Shown: positions 17,619 to 25,497 of the stretch, piece by piece
How the letters are laid out: the number at the start of each line of letters is the position of its first letter
How positions within the stretch are numbered: the stretch's first letter is position 1
Assembly (NCBI RefSeq): GCF_013388355.1
Contig: NZ_CP058246.1
Coordinates: 744,001 to 808,000, forward strand
Direction: 5' to 3'
Source of the DNA: Flavobacterium sp. LPB0248
GTDB lineage: Bacteria; Bacteroidota; Bacteroidia; Flavobacteriales; Flavobacteriaceae
DNA length: 64,000 nt
Translations under genes and position numbers: made by a program
The notes under the pieces: generated by a model
The model's database searches: none
What the model saw: only the letters and a program-made list of their open reading frames with translations
Told to the model about the DNA's origin: nothing

Positions 17619-18821
17619 ATGAAATCATTTTCAGGTATTTCTTGGTTAGATTTCCCAAGACAACATTTTGACAGAATAAGAGAAGAAATATTATCTAAAG
17701 GAAAAGATTATATCCTTAAAATCGATGAAGATGAATTTATTGAATATTTAATTGAAAAATATAGACTTGAACCATTACAGATTCATCTTGAAACTGAATC
17801 AATTTCAGAACCGAAAAAAGAAATAGAGACCGTAAGAGATGATTGGGGGAGATATTTTGATGCTGAAGTATATTACTTTACTGTTAGTTACCAATTTACA
17901 GGAAGTGAAGAATTATTCTTTGTTCAATCAAATCCAACAACTTATATAAGCTATGATATAGAAGTGAAAAATAATAGAGTCTCATTTTCATTTTCAATTT
18001 ACAAACAAAACGTTATAGAATTTAATAAAGCAAAGTCAAACGCCTATTCTTATGCATTTAATGATTTAGAAAGAATTAATAATAATGTACAGTCTATAAA
18101 AGGTTTTGAAAATGCCGTTAAGACCGCATTTCAAAATGAAAAAAATAAATTCAAACGGGAAAATGATTTTTTTACAGCTATAAATGTTAACGTTAATAAA
18201 GATACTGAATCCGTTTTTTCAATTCCAACTATTACAAAAAAAGACATTCCGCAACCTACAGTATCAAAAAACAAAGAATTTTCTAGCGAACCGACCATGG
18301 CAATAGAGATGTATAGAGATGTTTTGAAAGTAATATATGATTTAGGCAAAAGCATGGAAAAAAAACCTTCAACTTATCAAAATAAAGATGAAGAAGCTTT
18401 ACGAGATCAAATCTTGTTGTTTTTAGAAACAAGATATGATGGAACAACTGCCACAGGAGAAACATTTAATCGTGGAGGAAAAACAGATATTATACTCAAA
18501 TATGCTAATGACAACAGTAATGTATTTGTTGCGGAATGCAAATTTTGGCACGGTACTTCAGAGTTTTTAAAAGCAATTTCTCAATTATTTGATAGGTATT
18601 TAACTTGGAGAGATTCAAAAGTTGCTTTAATCTTATTTGTTACGAACAAAGACTTTAGTAATGTATTGAGCATAATTAAAGACGAAGTTATCAATCATGA
18701 ATATTATGTTAGCTCTAATGGAGAAAAAGGAGAATCCTCTTTTAGTTATGTATTTAGACTGCCCCAAGATAAAAATAAAAAAGTTTTACTTGAAATAATA
18801 GCATTCCATTATGACAAATAA
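17619..18821 (+). CDS. PD-(D/E)XK nuclease-like protein
   Basis: 400 aa. Residues 1-235 are an unrecognised mixed alpha/beta region. Residues about 255-345 show a PD-(D/E)XK-type core: helix EEALRDQILLFLETRYDG, then GETFNRGGKTDIILKY with Asp290, then VFVAECKFW with Glu306 and Lys308. The order helix, D, ExK and the following helix (FLKAISQLFDRYLTW) fit restriction-endonuclease-fold proteins. The stop overlaps the next gene by 11 nt (ATGACAAATAA), so the two are translationally coupled. No methylase or helicase is visible, so a classical restriction system is not supported; a defence or DNA-repair role is inference. Confidence 0.68.
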   Translation: MKSFSGISWLDFPRQHFDRIREEILSKGKDYILKIDEDEFIEYLIEKYRLEPLQIHLETESISEPKKEIETVRDDWGRYFDAEVYYFTVSYQFTGSEELFFVQSNPTTYISYDIEVKNNRVSFSFSIYKQNVIEFNKAKSNAYSYAFNDLERINNNVQSIKGFENAVKTAFQNEKNKFKRENDFFTAINVNVNKDTESVFSIPTITKKDIPQPTVSKNKEFSSEPTMAIEMYRDVLKVIYDLGKSMEKKPSTYQNKDEEALRDQILLFLETRYDGTTATGETFNRGGKTDIILKYANDNSNVFVAECKFWHGTSEFLKAISQLFDRYLTWRDSKVALILFVTNKDFSNVLSIIKDEVINHEYYVSSNGEKGESSFSYVFRLPQDKNKKVLLEIIAFHYDK

Positions 18822-19611
18822 AAAGGAAATTATACAAAATTGCAACCTTTGTAAAACTCGAATTGCCGACAAACTCAACTCACACATAATTCCTAAATTT
18901 ATGTGTAAACGGCTTTTCGAAGATGCAAATCCAAGACATAGCATTCAGGTTTCAAAAGATGGAATCCGAACTAAGCTTCAAGATATTCCAAAGGAAAATC
19001 ATATTTTTTGTAGTTGGTGCGAGAAACGACTAGAAAAACTCGAAACATATTTCTCTAAAGTTTTTACAGAAGTAAATTCATTACAAAATGCTCGTAGAAA
19101 ATATAAATTAGAAAATATCCAAAATCAGGAAATCTTACATTGCGAAGAAATTAGTCCCTCACTGTTTTATTTATTTTTATACTCTCTTATTTGGAGATGT
19201 TCAATTTCTAAAGACTTACTTTACGACACATTTTCAATTGAATCTCATATAGAGGAAGAAATTAGAGTTTTTCTCAATAACAATTTACAAGAATTGCATA
19301 GCGATTTATTAGAACATTCTAAAAAAATAGAAAATGTTCCAAATTATTATTTATGTTTAATTAAACCTAAATACAAAACTCGCGGAATATTTAGTGCATA
19401 TAATTCCGGTCCAAACTCTTATGCTATTTATACCGTTGATTATGCTTTGTTCTTTTATACAAATGAAAAAGATTGCCCTATAGCGCATAAGCTTTTTGGA
19501 AACTCCATGAATGAAACTTTTAAAATTGTTATTGGAAGTGATGAAAGTTGGAAAAAACTGAATAATTTGGTAGTGCAAAATATGTTAGACTACAAAAAAC
19601 CACTTGCGTAA
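18811..19611 (+). CDS. HNH-like protein with two CxxC pairs and an SHIIPK motif
   Basis: 266 aa. The N-terminus has CNLC (Cys11, Cys14), then SHIIPKF (His25) and a second CSWC pair (Cys67, Cys70). This Cys/His pattern resembles zinc-binding HNH-type folds and a recurrent unnamed family with a CxxC...SHIIPKF...CxxCE layout. The remaining 190 residues are helix-rich with a YFSKVFTEVNSL segment after the second pair. A canonical HNH catalytic His-Asn-His could not be confirmed, so nuclease activity is unproven. It is the second gene of an overlapping pair. Confidence 0.55.
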   Translation: MTNKKEIIQNCNLCKTRIADKLNSHIIPKFMCKRLFEDANPRHSIQVSKDGIRTKLQDIPKENHIFCSWCEKRLEKLETYFSKVFTEVNSLQNARRKYKLENIQNQEILHCEEISPSLFYLFLYSLIWRCSISKDLLYDTFSIESHIEEEIRVFLNNNLQELHSDLLEHSKKIENVPNYYLCLIKPKYKTRGIFSAYNSGPNSYAIYTVDYALFFYTNEKDCPIAHKLFGNSMNETFKIVIGSDESWKKLNNLVVQNMLDYKKPLA

Positions 19612-19633
19612 GCAATAAAATATAAATAAAAAA

Positions 19634-19657
19634 AAGAGACCTCATCAAAGGTCTCTT
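19634..19657 (-). terminator. Terminator between the HNH-like gene and the XRE gene
   Basis: AAGAGACCT / AGGTCTCTT inverted repeat. The minus-strand side continues into a long T run, so it best serves the XRE gene, but it may act both ways. Confidence 0.8.
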
Positions 19658-19687
19658 CTCAATTTAATATATCTTCAAAAAAACGGT

Positions 19688-20083
19688 TTATTTCCCATTC
19701 AATAACTTCTCCAAATACTCCACTTTATCTTTTTCAGCTTGCACCAAACGTTCGTAAAGTTCAACCACTTTATCTAAAGGATTAAAAGTACAATTGGAAT
19801 TGTAATCACCTGAAGCAATTGCACTATGATCTTGAAAAGTATTTCCAATAATATTAAAAACCGCTTCTTCCGAAAAGTTTTTAATTGCTTCAACAGAAAC
19901 TCCAAGGGCTTTTGCTATCTCACTTAGTCTTGGTTCGTCAACCGTTTCGCTGTTTTCAATATTCGAAACCATCTGCTGACTTATGCCTAAAGCCAATGCT
20001 AGTGCATCCTGCTTCATATCTTTAAGCTCTCTAATACGGCTTATATTTCTGCCGATATGTTTTGGTTTTGTTGCTGTACTCAT
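19688..20083 (-). CDS. XRE-family helix-turn-helix regulator
   Basis: 131 aa. An HTH_3 domain spans residues about 10-65 (ISRIRELKDMKQDALALALG, then SQQMVSNIENSE). The C-terminal half ends in a short coiled-coil-like helix (VELYERLVQAEKDKVEYLEKLL), which may mediate dimerisation. It converges with the nuclease/HNH-like pair and shares a terminator region with it, so control of that pair is possible but not shown. An inverted repeat TTCGTA-N5-TACGAA at 20160-20176 lies upstream and could be its own operator. Confidence 0.85.
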   Translation of the reverse strand: MSTATKPKHIGRNISRIRELKDMKQDALALALGISQQMVSNIENSETVDEPRLSEIAKALGVSVEAIKNFSEEAVFNIIGNTFQDHSAIASGDYNSNCTFNPLDKVVELYERLVQAEKDKVEYLEKLLNGK

Positions 20084-20159
20084 AATTCAAAGATATTTAA
20101 AATTCTTAAACAAAAATAAATTCCTGTAAAAAACAAAGTTGTTTTTGTAAGATACTATT

Positions 20160-20176
20160 TTCGTATTTTGTACGAA
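20160..20176. promoter_or_regulatory. Inverted repeat upstream of the XRE gene
   Basis: TTCGTA-TTTTG-TACGAA, perfect 6-bp arms, 77 nt upstream of the XRE start. It may be an autoregulatory operator. A TATTTTTG -7 candidate (minus strand, 20111-20118) lies between it and the gene. Confidence 0.4.
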
Positions 20177-20244
20177 TTGACAAATTCAAATTTAGTCAAA
20201 AAACATAAAACATTAGGCTAAAGCTATTTTCTAATGTAATTTTA

Positions 20245-20281
20245 CACCTCACATTTCACATATCACATTTCACATTTCACA
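20245..20281. repeat. TTTCACA(T) degenerate tandem repeat
   Basis: CACATTTCACATATCACATT and similar units repeat about four times up to 8 nt before the GNAT start codon. Confidence 0.6.
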
Positions 20282-20288
20282 ACAATAT

Positions 20289-20795
20289 ATGATTACAAAA
20301 GCAATACTAGAAGACATTCCAGCATTAACAACCTTAATAAATTCAGCTTACAGAGGCGAAACTTCTAAAAAAGGCTGGACAACCGAAGCGCATTTACTAG
20401 AAGGAAAAAGAACCGACGAACAAGAAATGGCCGAAATCTTTCTTGATCCAAAAAATACGATTCTGAAATTTACAGAGAATGACAAAATCATCGGTTCGGT
20501 TTTATTGGTTGAAAAAGGACATCAATTGTATCTTGGAATGCTAACCGTTTCGTCAGAACTTCAAAACAGTGGAATCGGGAAAAAGCTTTTGGCAGAAGCC
20601 GAAAATCATGCAAAATCTTTGGGATTATCAAATATCATTATGACGGTTATTTCAGTTCGTGATGAACTTGTGGCATGGTACAAACGTCATGGTTATGTAG
20701 ATACAGGAAAACGTGAAGCTTTTCCTGAAAGCGAAATTCATACTACAGTTTCTGCTGAACCTTTGGAGTTTATCTATTTGGAGAAAGTGTTGTAG
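20289..20795 (+). CDS. GNAT-family N-acetyltransferase
   Basis: 168 aa, single GNAT domain. The acetyl-CoA loop region LGMLTVSSELQNSGIGKKLL corresponds to the V-x-x-x-x-Q/R-x-x-G-x-G/A motif. The C-terminal YKRHGYVDTGKREAF strand-loop is typical. Substrate unknown. It is monocistronic and is preceded by degenerate TTTCACA tandem repeats (20245-20281). Confidence 0.85.
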   Translation: MITKAILEDIPALTTLINSAYRGETSKKGWTTEAHLLEGKRTDEQEMAEIFLDPKNTILKFTENDKIIGSVLLVEKGHQLYLGMLTVSSELQNSGIGKKLLAEAENHAKSLGLSNIIMTVISVRDELVAWYKRHGYVDTGKREAFPESEIHTTVSAEPLEFIYLEKVL

Positions 20796-21126
20796 AGTTA
20801 TACCACACAGATTCGTAAAGAATTACGCAGAGATTCGCTGAGTTTTATTTCATGCATTATATACCCAATCTTGTCATTTCGAGGAACGAGAAATCTTCGT
20901 AAGTAACTCCGCAACGAGAATCCAATCTTTGTAGAGCTTCTCGCGAAGATTTCTCGTTCCTCGAAATGACAAACTGTATGTAAACTTTGTCTAAAAAAAC
21001 TTTGCTAGATTCTTTTTTTAGACTAACCTTACATTATCTTATATAACTTATATGGTTCAAAATAGTTACAACACGAGCTCTTCAAACAAACGACAAATTG
21101 TTTTCTCTAAATAAAATATTCAATAA
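20796..21126. other. Intergenic region, GNAT / HutD
   Basis: Contains a CGTAAAGAATTACGCAGAGA-type repeat (20813-20840) and one full palindromic repeat (20871-20973). The rest is AT-rich with no gene seen. Confidence 0.6.
20871..20973. repeat. Palindromic intergenic repeat, copy 2 (inverted orientation)
   Basis: Arms TTGTCATTTCGAGGAACGAG and its complement at 20950-20972. The core reads in reverse (CCAATCTTTGTAGAGCTTC) relative to copy 1. Both arms are of the GAGGAACGAGAAATC subtype, so they pair throughout. Confidence 0.85.
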
Positions 21127-21675
21127 ATGAACATACAGCTTCTCTCTAAAAAAAACACTAAACCCTCTATTTGGAGCGGCGGATTGACGTATGAATATAT
21201 GATTTATCCAAAAACCGCCATTTATGCCAATAGAGATTTTGCATTTAGAATAAGCAGCGCTACAATAGAGCAAACACCTTCAGAATTTACCAAATTTAAA
21301 GGCTATTACCGATACTTGATTATGCTCGATAACGACTTAGAGGTTGAGGTAAACGAAGAAAAAAAATCATACGGAAAATATGAAATCATGGAATTTAACT
21401 CAGATGATGAAGTAACTTCTTTCACCAAAGGCACTGATTTTAATTGGATGGTTTCTGAAAAAATATCCTATCATAAACTGGAAATTGCAAATGGCAATCT
21501 GAATTGTAATGCTGAAATGGTAATTGTATTTTCTTTAGATACAACCGTTATTACAATTAATGAGAAGCCGTACCATTTAGAACCTTATGATGTATTGGTT
21601 ATTGAAAATCAAAAAAAAGAAAATATAAGCTTTCATTTTTCTAACGAATGCCTTTTTGGAATATTGAATTTTTAA
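21127..21675 (+). CDS. hutD: HutD/Ves family protein
   Basis: 182 aa, two-cupin-repeat HutD-like protein. Family hallmarks are SIWSGGLTYEYMIYP and DFAFRISSATIEQTPSEFTK near the N-terminus and FKGYYRYLIMLDNDLEV after it. HutD is linked to histidine utilisation in Pseudomonas and may limit its activity; E. coli Ves has a related fold. Here it is separate from hutH, so a histidine role is uncertain. Confidence 0.75.
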   Translation: MNIQLLSKKNTKPSIWSGGLTYEYMIYPKTAIYANRDFAFRISSATIEQTPSEFTKFKGYYRYLIMLDNDLEVEVNEEKKSYGKYEIMEFNSDDEVTSFTKGTDFNWMVSEKISYHKLEIANGNLNCNAEMVIVFSLDTTVITINEKPYHLEPYDVLVIENQKKENISFHFSNECLFGILNF

Positions 21676-21768
21676 TTCTTGCCACGAAGGCACGAAGACT
21701 CGAAGTTTTTATTTTTAATCGCGCAGAGTCGGAAAATGCAAAGTTTTTTGATAAAGTTTCCCATGCAG

Positions 21769-21873
21769 TTTGTCATTTCGAGGAACGAGAAATCACACGC
21801 GCATATCGACAAAGATTGGCGAAATACTTTGTCAAGTTTCTAGTGTGATTTCTCGTTCCTCGAAATGACAAAA
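21769..21873. repeat. Palindromic intergenic repeat, copy 3
   Basis: TTTGTCATTTCGAGGAACGA at the left and TTCCTCGAAATGACAAA at the right. The inner arm ATCACAC pairs with GTGTGAT. The core carries CGACAAAGATTGG. Confidence 0.87.
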
Positions 21874-21941
21874 AATGAGAATAAAACTTCGCGCCTTTGC
21901 TCTCGATGACTATCGGGATTGCGAGATTTTTTTAAGCAACG

Positions 21942-22015
21942 TGAGACGCACCGCAATGCGTCTCTACAGAAAAACCTTTGTCACTTTGCATCTCTGCACC
22001 TTTGAACCTCAAAAA
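21942..22015. repeat. AGACGCAC hairpin plus CTTTG-type short-period repeat
   Basis: GAGACGCACCGCAATGCGTC and TCTACAGAAAAACCTTTGTC, then CTTTGCATCTCTGCACCTTT, GAACC. The same block order recurs at 24273-24341. It runs up to the stop codon of the Crp-type gene. Confidence 0.75.
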
Positions 22016-22588
22016 CTAAGAAACCGTTCTCTTAATCTTCGAAAGAAACTCGTGCGAAACGCCTAAATAGGAAGACAAATTTTTATTGTTTATCGAAGTT
22101 ACTTTTTGCGGGTAACGTTCTTTAAAATCCAAATAACGCTGTTTGGAGGTTTTATTTAGCACATCTAAAAGCCGCTGCTGAATAGCGACATTGGCACGTT
22201 CGATCATCAGGACATGAAACTTAATGAGTTTCGGAATTACAGCAAACAAATACGCTTTTTGCATTTTATTGATGACTACTATTTCGCTGTCTTCTATGGC
22301 TTTAATATTGTATGTGGTTGGTTTTTGATGGTAAAAACTTTCCAGATCGCAAATCCATTCGTCTTCGAATGAGAAGAAAATAACGGTTTCTGTTCCGTTT
22401 TCGTTTAGAATGTAGGTTTTGAAAGATCCCTTCAAAATAAATCCTTCATAACTGCTATTGGAGTTCTGGACTTGTAGGAATTGATTTTTCTTCAGTTTAA
22501 TGAGTTCTGCTTTGGAAACAATAATATTCCATTCTTCATCTGTGAGCGGAATCTTTCGCTCAATGTTTGCTCTTAGTAGGTTGTACAT
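22016..22588 (-). CDS. Crp/Fnr-family transcriptional regulator
   Basis: 190 aa. An N-terminal cyclic-nucleotide-binding-type beta-roll (residues about 20-125; KLKKNQFLQVQNSNSSYEGF, EDEWICDLESF) precedes a C-terminal HTH segment (NKNLSSYLGVSHEFLSKIKR). The C-terminal DNA-binding part is short, as in the many Bacteroidota Crp-like regulators. No cysteine cluster for an iron-sulfur centre is seen. The ligand is unknown. It is divergent from the pectate lyase gene and could regulate it. Confidence 0.84.
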   Translation of the reverse strand: MYNLLRANIERKIPLTDEEWNIIVSKAELIKLKKNQFLQVQNSNSSYEGFILKGSFKTYILNENGTETVIFFSFEDEWICDLESFYHQKPTTYNIKAIEDSEIVVINKMQKAYLFAVIPKLIKFHVLMIERANVAIQQRLLDVLNKTSKQRYLDFKERYPQKVTSINNKNLSSYLGVSHEFLSKIKRTVS

Positions 22589-22663
22589 CTTGTGGTTTTT
22601 GTGGTTTTTGGTGAGGTTAAATTTGTTTTTTCAACTCATTATTAATTAGGGGCTTAAATTAAT

Positions 22664-22675
22664 GTAATCGATTAC
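22664..22675. promoter_or_regulatory. Palindromic operator GTAATCGATTAC
   Basis: Perfect 12-bp palindrome in the divergent region between the Crp-type gene and the pectate lyase, 158 nt ahead of the lyase start. The TAATCGATTA core resembles LacI-family operators of carbohydrate genes. Confidence 0.5.
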
Positions 22676-22832
22676 GTAAAAATAGACATAAAATACATTT
22701 TTGTAAATTTAGAAGTGTTAAAAAAACATATTTCATAGATTTTTTTACGAAAGTTTGAACTTGTTCAACTTTTTTCCTACAAATAATATTGAGTTTTGCG
22801 TTGTTAACTTATTAAATAACCAAACTTTAATT

Positions 22833-23951
22833 ATGAACTTAAAATCAACACTTTCAATGTTCGCTGCAGCATTGATTTTCGGATTTACGGCATGTAACTC
22901 TGAAGAAATCGCTTCAAACACAGAAGCAAGTATTCAACCAACAAACGAAACATCGATTGATGCTTCTGCAACCAATCCGACTGGTAAAATCGGAAACTGC
23001 GCTGAGGTGCCAGGATGGGCTTCTCAAAACGGCGGAACAACTGGTGGTGGTTCTGCTGCCGAAACTACAGTTACCACATACGCTCAACTAAAATCGGCTG
23101 TAGAAAACACGGCTGTAAAAGTGATTAAGGTTTCCGGAACAATTACAATTACGGCTAGATTGTCTTTTCAGGATCAAACCGGAAAAACTATTTACGGTGC
23201 AAGCGGTGCCAAATTAGTTTCTACTGACCAAACTAAAGACGGTTCTGGAATTTTCAATATCAAACGATGCAAAAACATCATCATCAGAAACTTGATTTTT
23301 GAAGGCCCTGGCGCTTACGATACTGACGGATGGGATAATGCTGTTCTAGACGAATGTACAAATGTGTGGATTGACCACTGCGAATTTAGAGATGGTGTTG
23401 ACGGAAACTTCGACATCAAAAACAAATCAGATTATATTTCGGTTACCTATACTAAATTCCATTACCTAAAACCTCCAAAAGCGGGCGGTTCTGGAGGATC
23501 AGATGATCATAGATATTCAAATTTAATTGGTTCAAGCGATGGCGCAACTGCTGATCGCGGAAAATTGAGAATCACTTTTGCAAGGTGCTGGTGGGCTCCA
23601 GGCTGTAGAGAAAGAATGCCAAGAGTTCGTTTTGGACAAGTGCATATCCTAAACAGTTTCTTTAACAGCACCGTAAGCAATAAATGTATTGCTGCAGGAT
23701 TTGAAGCAAACATTCGCGTAGAAAGCAATGTTTTTGAAGGCGTAAAAAACCCAATCGAATTAATGACTGGCTTTACAGCAGTTACTTCTACGAGCAATAT
23801 ATTTACAAGTGTAACAGGAACTCAAGCTGGAAGCGGAACGGCTTTTACTCCGCCATATTCTATCGTAAAATTGGCTAATACTGCCGTTAAAGCTGATGTT
23901 TCTGCAAATGCAGGACCTACTTTAGGCGGTAACGTTTGTGGTTCTTTCTAA
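22833..23951 (+). CDS. Pectate lyase (PL1-type) lipoprotein
   Basis: 372 aa. The start giving MNLKSTLSMFAAALIFGFTA then Cys21 was chosen because it yields a lipoprotein signal with a GFTAC lipobox; the in-frame ATG at 22755 would place the signal internally. The mature protein has a parallel beta-helix pectate lyase pattern, with VWIDHCEFRDGVDGNFDIKN (calcium-binding region) and CWWAPGCRERMPRVRFGQVH. It cleaves polygalacturonate by beta-elimination, probably at the cell surface or in the periplasm. It stands alone, without SusCD genes. A terminator follows. Confidence 0.9.
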   Translation: MNLKSTLSMFAAALIFGFTACNSEEIASNTEASIQPTNETSIDASATNPTGKIGNCAEVPGWASQNGGTTGGGSAAETTVTTYAQLKSAVENTAVKVIKVSGTITITARLSFQDQTGKTIYGASGAKLVSTDQTKDGSGIFNIKRCKNIIIRNLIFEGPGAYDTDGWDNAVLDECTNVWIDHCEFRDGVDGNFDIKNKSDYISVTYTKFHYLKPPKAGGSGGSDDHRYSNLIGSSDGATADRGKLRITFARCWWAPGCRERMPRVRFGQVHILNSFFNSTVSNKCIAAGFEANIRVESNVFEGVKNPIELMTGFTAVTSTSNIFTSVTGTQAGSGTAFTPPYSIVKLANTAVKADVSANAGPTLGGNVCGSF

Positions 23952-23989
23952 AAAGAATCACCCTTAAAAATAAGTTATTTTTAGTTTTT

Positions 23990-24027
23990 AAACCACGGAT
24001 TACATTTAGATGTAGTTCGTGGTTTTT
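23990..24027 (+). terminator. Terminator of the pectate lyase gene
   Basis: AAACCACG / CGTGGTTT with an inner ACAT...ATGT pairing, followed by T5. Confidence 0.7.
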
Positions 24028-24119
24028 ATTTTCTTGCCACGAGGACGCGAAGACACTAAGTTTTTTTTAATCTCGCAAAGTCGCAGAGCCGCAAAGTATT
24101 AGATAAAGTTTCCATCCAG

Positions 24120-24223
24120 TTTGTCATTTCGACGAAGGAGAAATCTCCGCTAGAAGCTCTACAAAGATTTGGATTATCGTTGCGGAGTTACTTGTGGAGA
24201 TTTCTCCTTCGTCGAAATGACAA
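24120..24223. repeat. Palindromic intergenic repeat, copy 4
   Basis: Arms TTGTCATTTCGACGAAGGAG + AAATCTCC and GGAGATTT + CTCCTTCGTCGAAATGACAA. Relative to copies 2 and 3 both arms carry matching changes (ACGAAGG against CCTTCGT), so pairing is kept. Confidence 0.87.
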
Positions 24224-24272
24224 GATTGAGAAACAAAAATCATTTTAATCCATTTAATCTGTGGCAAACAAA

Positions 24273-24341
24273 TAGACGCACTACAGTGCGTCTCTACAGA
24301 AAAACCTTTGTCCCTTTGAACCTCTGCTCCTTTGAACCTCC
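24273..24341. repeat. AGACGCAC hairpin plus CTTTGAACC repeat, second copy
   Basis: AGACGCACTACAGTGCGTCT forms a hairpin, followed by CTACAGAAAAACCTTTGTCC and CTTTGAACCTCTGCTCCTTT. It ends at the DUF3037 stop codon, as the copy at 21942 ends at the Crp-type stop codon. Confidence 0.78.
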
Positions 24342-24725
24342 TTAAAGAACCAACTCTTCAAACAAACGTTGAATCGTTTTCTCCAAATCCTGAGTCAATC
24401 CAGGATGAGGTCTTGAGGTTTGAATTGCCGAACTTCTAATGGCTGTTAACCATCTAAAACGTTCTGGAATCTCAAATTCGGCAATTGGACCGCCGTCTTT
24501 GGCTCCGTTGGCGATTTTTACCAATGAAGTTAAATTACATTCTAACTGTTCGATGTCGAAATCGGCAGAAAGCGCTTGAATTTTTTCTTTATTTAAATGA
24601 AAAAGAACCTTTATAAATTTGGCTTTTTTGCAAAACAAAATGATTCCGATATTCAGGAATTCTTCGCGCTCTACCCTTGGCACAACGCGAATAACAGCAT
24701 ATTCGTATAAGTGATTATCTTGCAT
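24342..24725 (-). CDS. DUF3037 family protein
   Basis: 127 aa. Typical DUF3037 segments are YEYAVIRVVPRVEREEFLNI, GIILFCKKAKF and FRWLTAIRSSAIQTSRPHPG. Function is unknown. It overlaps the end of the HipA-like gene by 11 nt, so it is translationally coupled; this pairing of HipA-like kinase and DUF3037 is recurrent in bacteria. Confidence 0.83.
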   Translation of the reverse strand: MQDNHLYEYAVIRVVPRVEREEFLNIGIILFCKKAKFIKVLFHLNKEKIQALSADFDIEQLECNLTSLVKIANGAKDGGPIAEFEIPERFRWLTAIRSSAIQTSRPHPGLTQDLEKTIQRLFEELVL

Positions 24726-25497
24726 TTTGCGCCTGATTTACAAATATTTCTGAATTCTCTAATCTTGTTTTTAAAAACTGCAGATACACATTTCTCAATC
24801 CTTCTGGAGTTTCATCGGCATCTTCCCATTGCAGCCAGTCTAGCGGAATTGTATTGACAATTTCTTCTAAAACTTCTGGAGTCAAAATCGCTTTAAACTC
24901 AGCATCAACTTCTTTTAAAAGTGAAGCTTGAGGCAATAAAACGTGATCTTTTATCAATGCGAATGGACTTTTAGCATGCTGTTCCCAGTTATGCCAAGAA
25001 TGATGAAAATACAGACATGCACCGTGATCAATCAGCCATAATTCTTTATGCCAAATCAACATATTGGTGTTTCTGAAAGTCCTGTCAACATTGGTGATAT
25101 AAGCATCTAGCCAAACAATCTGAGAAGCTAATTTAGCATCTACGGTTGTTACAGCAGGATCAAAAGTAATAGCTCCAGATAAAAAGTGTAATGCTAAGTT
25201 TAATCCTTGACTTCCTTGCAATAAGTCTTGAATTTCTTCATCGGCTTCGGTTCTTCCAAAAGCTTCGTCGAGATTGGCGAATACTAATTCTGGCAATTGT
25301 AACTTTAAGGCTTTAGCGATTTGTCCGCCCACTAATTCGGCGATTAAGGCTTTTACGCCGTGTCCGGCACCTCTAAATTTTAATACGTATTTAAAGTCGT
25401 CATCGGCTTCTGCTAATGCGGGTAAAGAACCGCCTTCGCGTAGTGGCGTTATATATCGCATGACGTTTACTGTTCTGAGATCGAAATTGTTTTTCAT
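24715..25497 (-). CDS. HipA-like kinase-fold protein
   Basis: 260 aa, resembling the kinase domain of HipA-family proteins without the N-terminal HipA_N part. Visible elements: DFKYVLKFRGAGHGVKALIA (nucleotide-binding start), the catalytic-type loop AYITNVDRTFRNTNML and the metal-type LWLIDHGACLYFHH. No HipB-like antitoxin gene is adjacent, so a toxin-antitoxin role is not supported. Its partner is the overlapping DUF3037 gene. Confidence 0.78.
   Translation of the reverse strand: MKNNFDLRTVNVMRYITPLREGGSLPALAEADDDFKYVLKFRGAGHGVKALIAELVGGQIAKALKLQLPELVFANLDEAFGRTEADEEIQDLLQGSQGLNLALHFLSGAITFDPAVTTVDAKLASQIVWLDAYITNVDRTFRNTNMLIWHKELWLIDHGACLYFHHSWHNWEQHAKSPFALIKDHVLLPQASLLKEVDAEFKAILTPEVLEEIVNTIPLDWLQWEDADETPEGLRNVYLQFLKTRLENSEIFVNQAQNAR

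Larger units (their letters stand above)
21676..22015. other. Intergenic region, HutD / Crp-type regulator
   Basis: Made almost wholly of repeats: a CCACGAAGGCACGAAGACTC motif (21682-21701), palindromic repeat copy 3, an AGACGCAC hairpin and a CTTTGAACC block. The short open frames inside it are read through these repeats and are not supported as genes. Confidence 0.7.
24028..24341. other. Intergenic region, pectate lyase / DUF3037
   Basis: Filled with repeats: CCACGAGGACGCGAAGACAC (24039-24058), CGCAAAGTCGCAGAGCCGCA, palindromic copy 4, and the AGACGCAC plus CTTTGAACC block. No gene is seen. Confidence 0.7.

Noticed and set aside
21648..22066. Two short plus-strand open frames after the HutD gene
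   Set aside because: Both run through repeat blocks, and the second overlaps the Crp-type gene end; no protein signature.
22755..22832. Upstream start for the pectate lyase
   Set aside because: It would bury the lipoprotein signal 26 residues inside the protein.
24715..25497. HipA toxin of a toxin-antitoxin pair
   Set aside because: No HipB-like gene is adjacent, and the partner is DUF3037.
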